From H111-94 sp034436045 (GTDB lineage: Bacteria; Chloroflexota; Ktedonobacteria; Ktedonobacterales; Ktedonobacteraceae), in NCBI GenBank assembly GCA_034436045.1, contig DAOTVZ010000187.1, positions 1-23,626 of the forward strand: a stretch of DNA of 23,626 bases, in the 5' to 3' direction. The number at the start of each line of letters is the position of its first letter. The stretch's first letter is position 1. Of this stretch, positions 23,101 to 23,626 are shown piece after piece. A program made the translations under genes and the position numbers. The notes beneath the pieces were generated by a model. The model ran no database searches. It was not told where the DNA came from and worked only from the letters and a program-made list of their open reading frames with translations.

Positions 23101-23626
23101 CCGGTTGCCAGCGTTCGATGGGGCCTTCTTGCAGGGGAAACACCCGCTGGCCCTGCCGCTGCGAGCGCTGCCAGACGGTTTTAGGCGTGCCGCGTGCCGT
23201 GGTGAGGCGGCGGCTGTGACCGCGCTGATAGTGGCCCCAGCGCGCCGTGACCAGCAACTCGCTCGCATCCAGATCGACGCAGAACGAGAGGCCAATCGAA
23301 GAGGGGTTGAGGCTGCTCTTCTGCGCGCTGGCGCTTTCAACCGGCCCCTCGTCTGTCACGCCTTCCTCAACCTCCATTTTCTCCAGATTGTCCAGTCGAT
23401 CCAGATCATCGGAGATGCTCTGCGCTGTGCTGGGTGCCAGCGCGCCGACGAGATAACGTTCGTAAACGCGATCCTCGTCCAGTTCCTCGTCTTCGCCGCC
23501 GACCGGCCCCAGCAGGTCGCGCACGACCATCTCTTCTAGCTCCTGACGCATGCGGGCGGGTGAAGGTGGCGTCAATAACGGTTGTTGCCTCTCTTCCCCG
23601 ACACGCTTCGCTGTATCCAACGATGG
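20123..23626 (-). CDS. drmA: DISARM anti-phage helicase DrmA (5' end open at window edge)
   Basis: A superfamily 2 helicase of at least 1,165 residues, counted from a TTG at 23620. The frame stays open to the edge, so the true start may lie outside or at the ATG near 23551 (MRQELEEMVVRDLLGP, a typical DrmA opening). Seen motifs: Walker A PTGGGKT (468-474), DELH (724-727), ATAT (764-767), NMISVGVDV (about 935-943) and QATSRVGR (963-970). A zinc-binding insert lies between motifs I and II (C590, C593, C619, C626). The N-terminal 450 residues hold the beta-rich DrmA-specific region. DrmA with DrmB is the DNA-sensing core of DISARM, which restricts unmodified phage DNA with a methylase and the nuclease DrmC. 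GC content looks higher than in the left half of the window, which may indicate transfer. Confidence 0.93.
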   Translation of the reverse strand, partial: PSLDTAKRVGEERQQPLLTPPSPARMRQELEEMVVRDLLGPVGGEDEELDEDRVYERYLVGALAPSTAQSISDDLDRLDNLEKMEVEEGVTDEGPVESASAQKSSLNPSSIGLSFCVDLDASELLVTARWGHYQRGHSRRLTTARGTPKTVWQRSQRQGQRVFPLQEGPIERWQPEPEAQPDVYVKGLMRRTATNWLVTLFLVNGQREPKQSRDMAWLFQPELRVEAPGGGPIFQQRPAERLASVTREAQAMAMLYRRQVSFAVGHGVSVHAETLPDEPTCAVRLTTRVLPVYDVPLTEAPTIEELPALSGLVLDMQTLAEMPSADLPAALSPLTDAYAQWIDEQERRISDPAEGLQAYRVPAQEALAQCRSTLARIRAGIDLLSSQPQAARAFAFMNRAMWQQRLHTLYAEERHNGGTRTWADLDAPHNRSWRPFQLAFILLNLPALTDLHHAERSTDPDALADLLWFPTGGGKTEAYLGLTAYTLAIRRLQGMIEGRSGQDGVAVLMRYTLRLLTLQQFQRAAALICACEIIRRADSATWGNTPFRLGLWVGMHSTPNRTEDSAEIITSDHGIARGKFGGVGSPRQLTHCPWCGSVIESGKDIIVESLNKGRGRTLIYCSDPYGQCAFSKAKAHGEGLPVVVVDEEIYRLLPALLIATVDKFAQLPWKGETQMLFGQVERRCSRHGFRAADLEDSDHHKALGNLPAASSKPHVPLRPPDLIIQDELHLISGPLGTLVGLYETAIDALCTWTVNGKAVRPKVIAATATIRQAEHQIRALFLRKVAIFPPQGLDTGDNFFSRQRPATDETPGRRYLGVCANGRRLKAALIRVYVALLAAAQVLYEKYGAAADPWMTLVGYFNSMSELGGMRRLVDDDVTTRLRRMDERGLAKRRKPVVEELTSRKSSTDIPEVLSRLGVGFGGGNNVKPLDVLLATNMISVGVDVKRLSLMVVTGQPKTTAEYIQATSRVGRTFPGLVCVVYNWARPRDLSHYEQFEYYHATFYRQVEALSVTPFAPRALDRGLAALLVSLVRLTGMQYSKNDTAGNVSADTPAFEQAFQTILRRAEEITSDAEAIERVRRDLLRLKNYWVAQAKKYPRLGYKPVHDGVTLGLLTAPERGDWQPFTCLNSLRDVEPIVKLVFDERPLGEDEITAEAPVEEGEGHDHQ

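Noticed and set aside
22814..23539. 241-residue ORF antisense to drmA
   Set aside because: Same reason: low-complexity Ala/Arg-rich composition typical of a shadow frame.

Overview
The window looks like a stretch of a Ktedonobacteria-type (Chloroflexota) chromosome. This is an inference from gene content: a Ser/Thr kinase with a lectin-like outer domain, an HTH-GAF regulator paired with a methyltransferase, an ECF sigma factor coupled to a DUF5667-like membrane protein, a GntR/UTRA regulator and long TPR proteins, at moderate GC. No rRNA, tRNA, CRISPR array or transposase is visible.

Layout. Positions 1-456 hold the last codons of an upstream gene and a family of short palindromic repeats. 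Positions 457-8088 are mostly separately promoted housekeeping or regulatory genes, all on the + strand: a transmembrane kinase (non-RD type), a seven-iron ferredoxin, two small zinc-ribbon proteins, a Bax-inhibitor-1 family membrane protein, a thioredoxin, a GntR/HutC regulator and a 12-repeat TPR protein ending in a perfect 25-bp terminator hairpin. A region able to fold into a three-way junction precedes an orphan xanthine/CO-dehydrogenase-type molybdenum hydroxylase large subunit (8330-10699). An amidase (10737-12161, minus) converges on it. A small unknown gene with a near-consensus promoter follows. Next comes a minus-strand pair, an HTH-GAF sensor (13713-14780) translationally coupled to a SAM methyltransferase (12844-13716), with a frameshifted remnant of a second methyltransferase copy just downstream. 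The ECF sigma factor and its membrane partner (15015-16858, minus) diverge from a secreted Gly/Asn-rich protein (17352-18059).

Defence locus. The right end (18292-23626, minus) encodes DrmA (SF2 helicase) and DrmB (DUF1998), the core pair of the DISARM anti-phage system, overlapping by 14 nt. The expected downstream partner drmC (PLD nuclease) is absent. drmB is instead followed by a strong intrinsic terminator and a convergent unrelated gene. Any methylase or other accessory gene would have to lie beyond the right edge.

Regulation. Two promoter styles can be read directly: TTGACA-17-TAnnnT (2200, 12344, and 14882 on the minus strand), and extended -10 boxes (TGnTATnnT) without a recognisable -35 (2832, 3752, 5682, 6590). 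Stop/start overlaps (ATGA or longer) mark three coupled pairs: sigma/membrane partner, HTH-GAF/methyltransferase and drmA/drmB.
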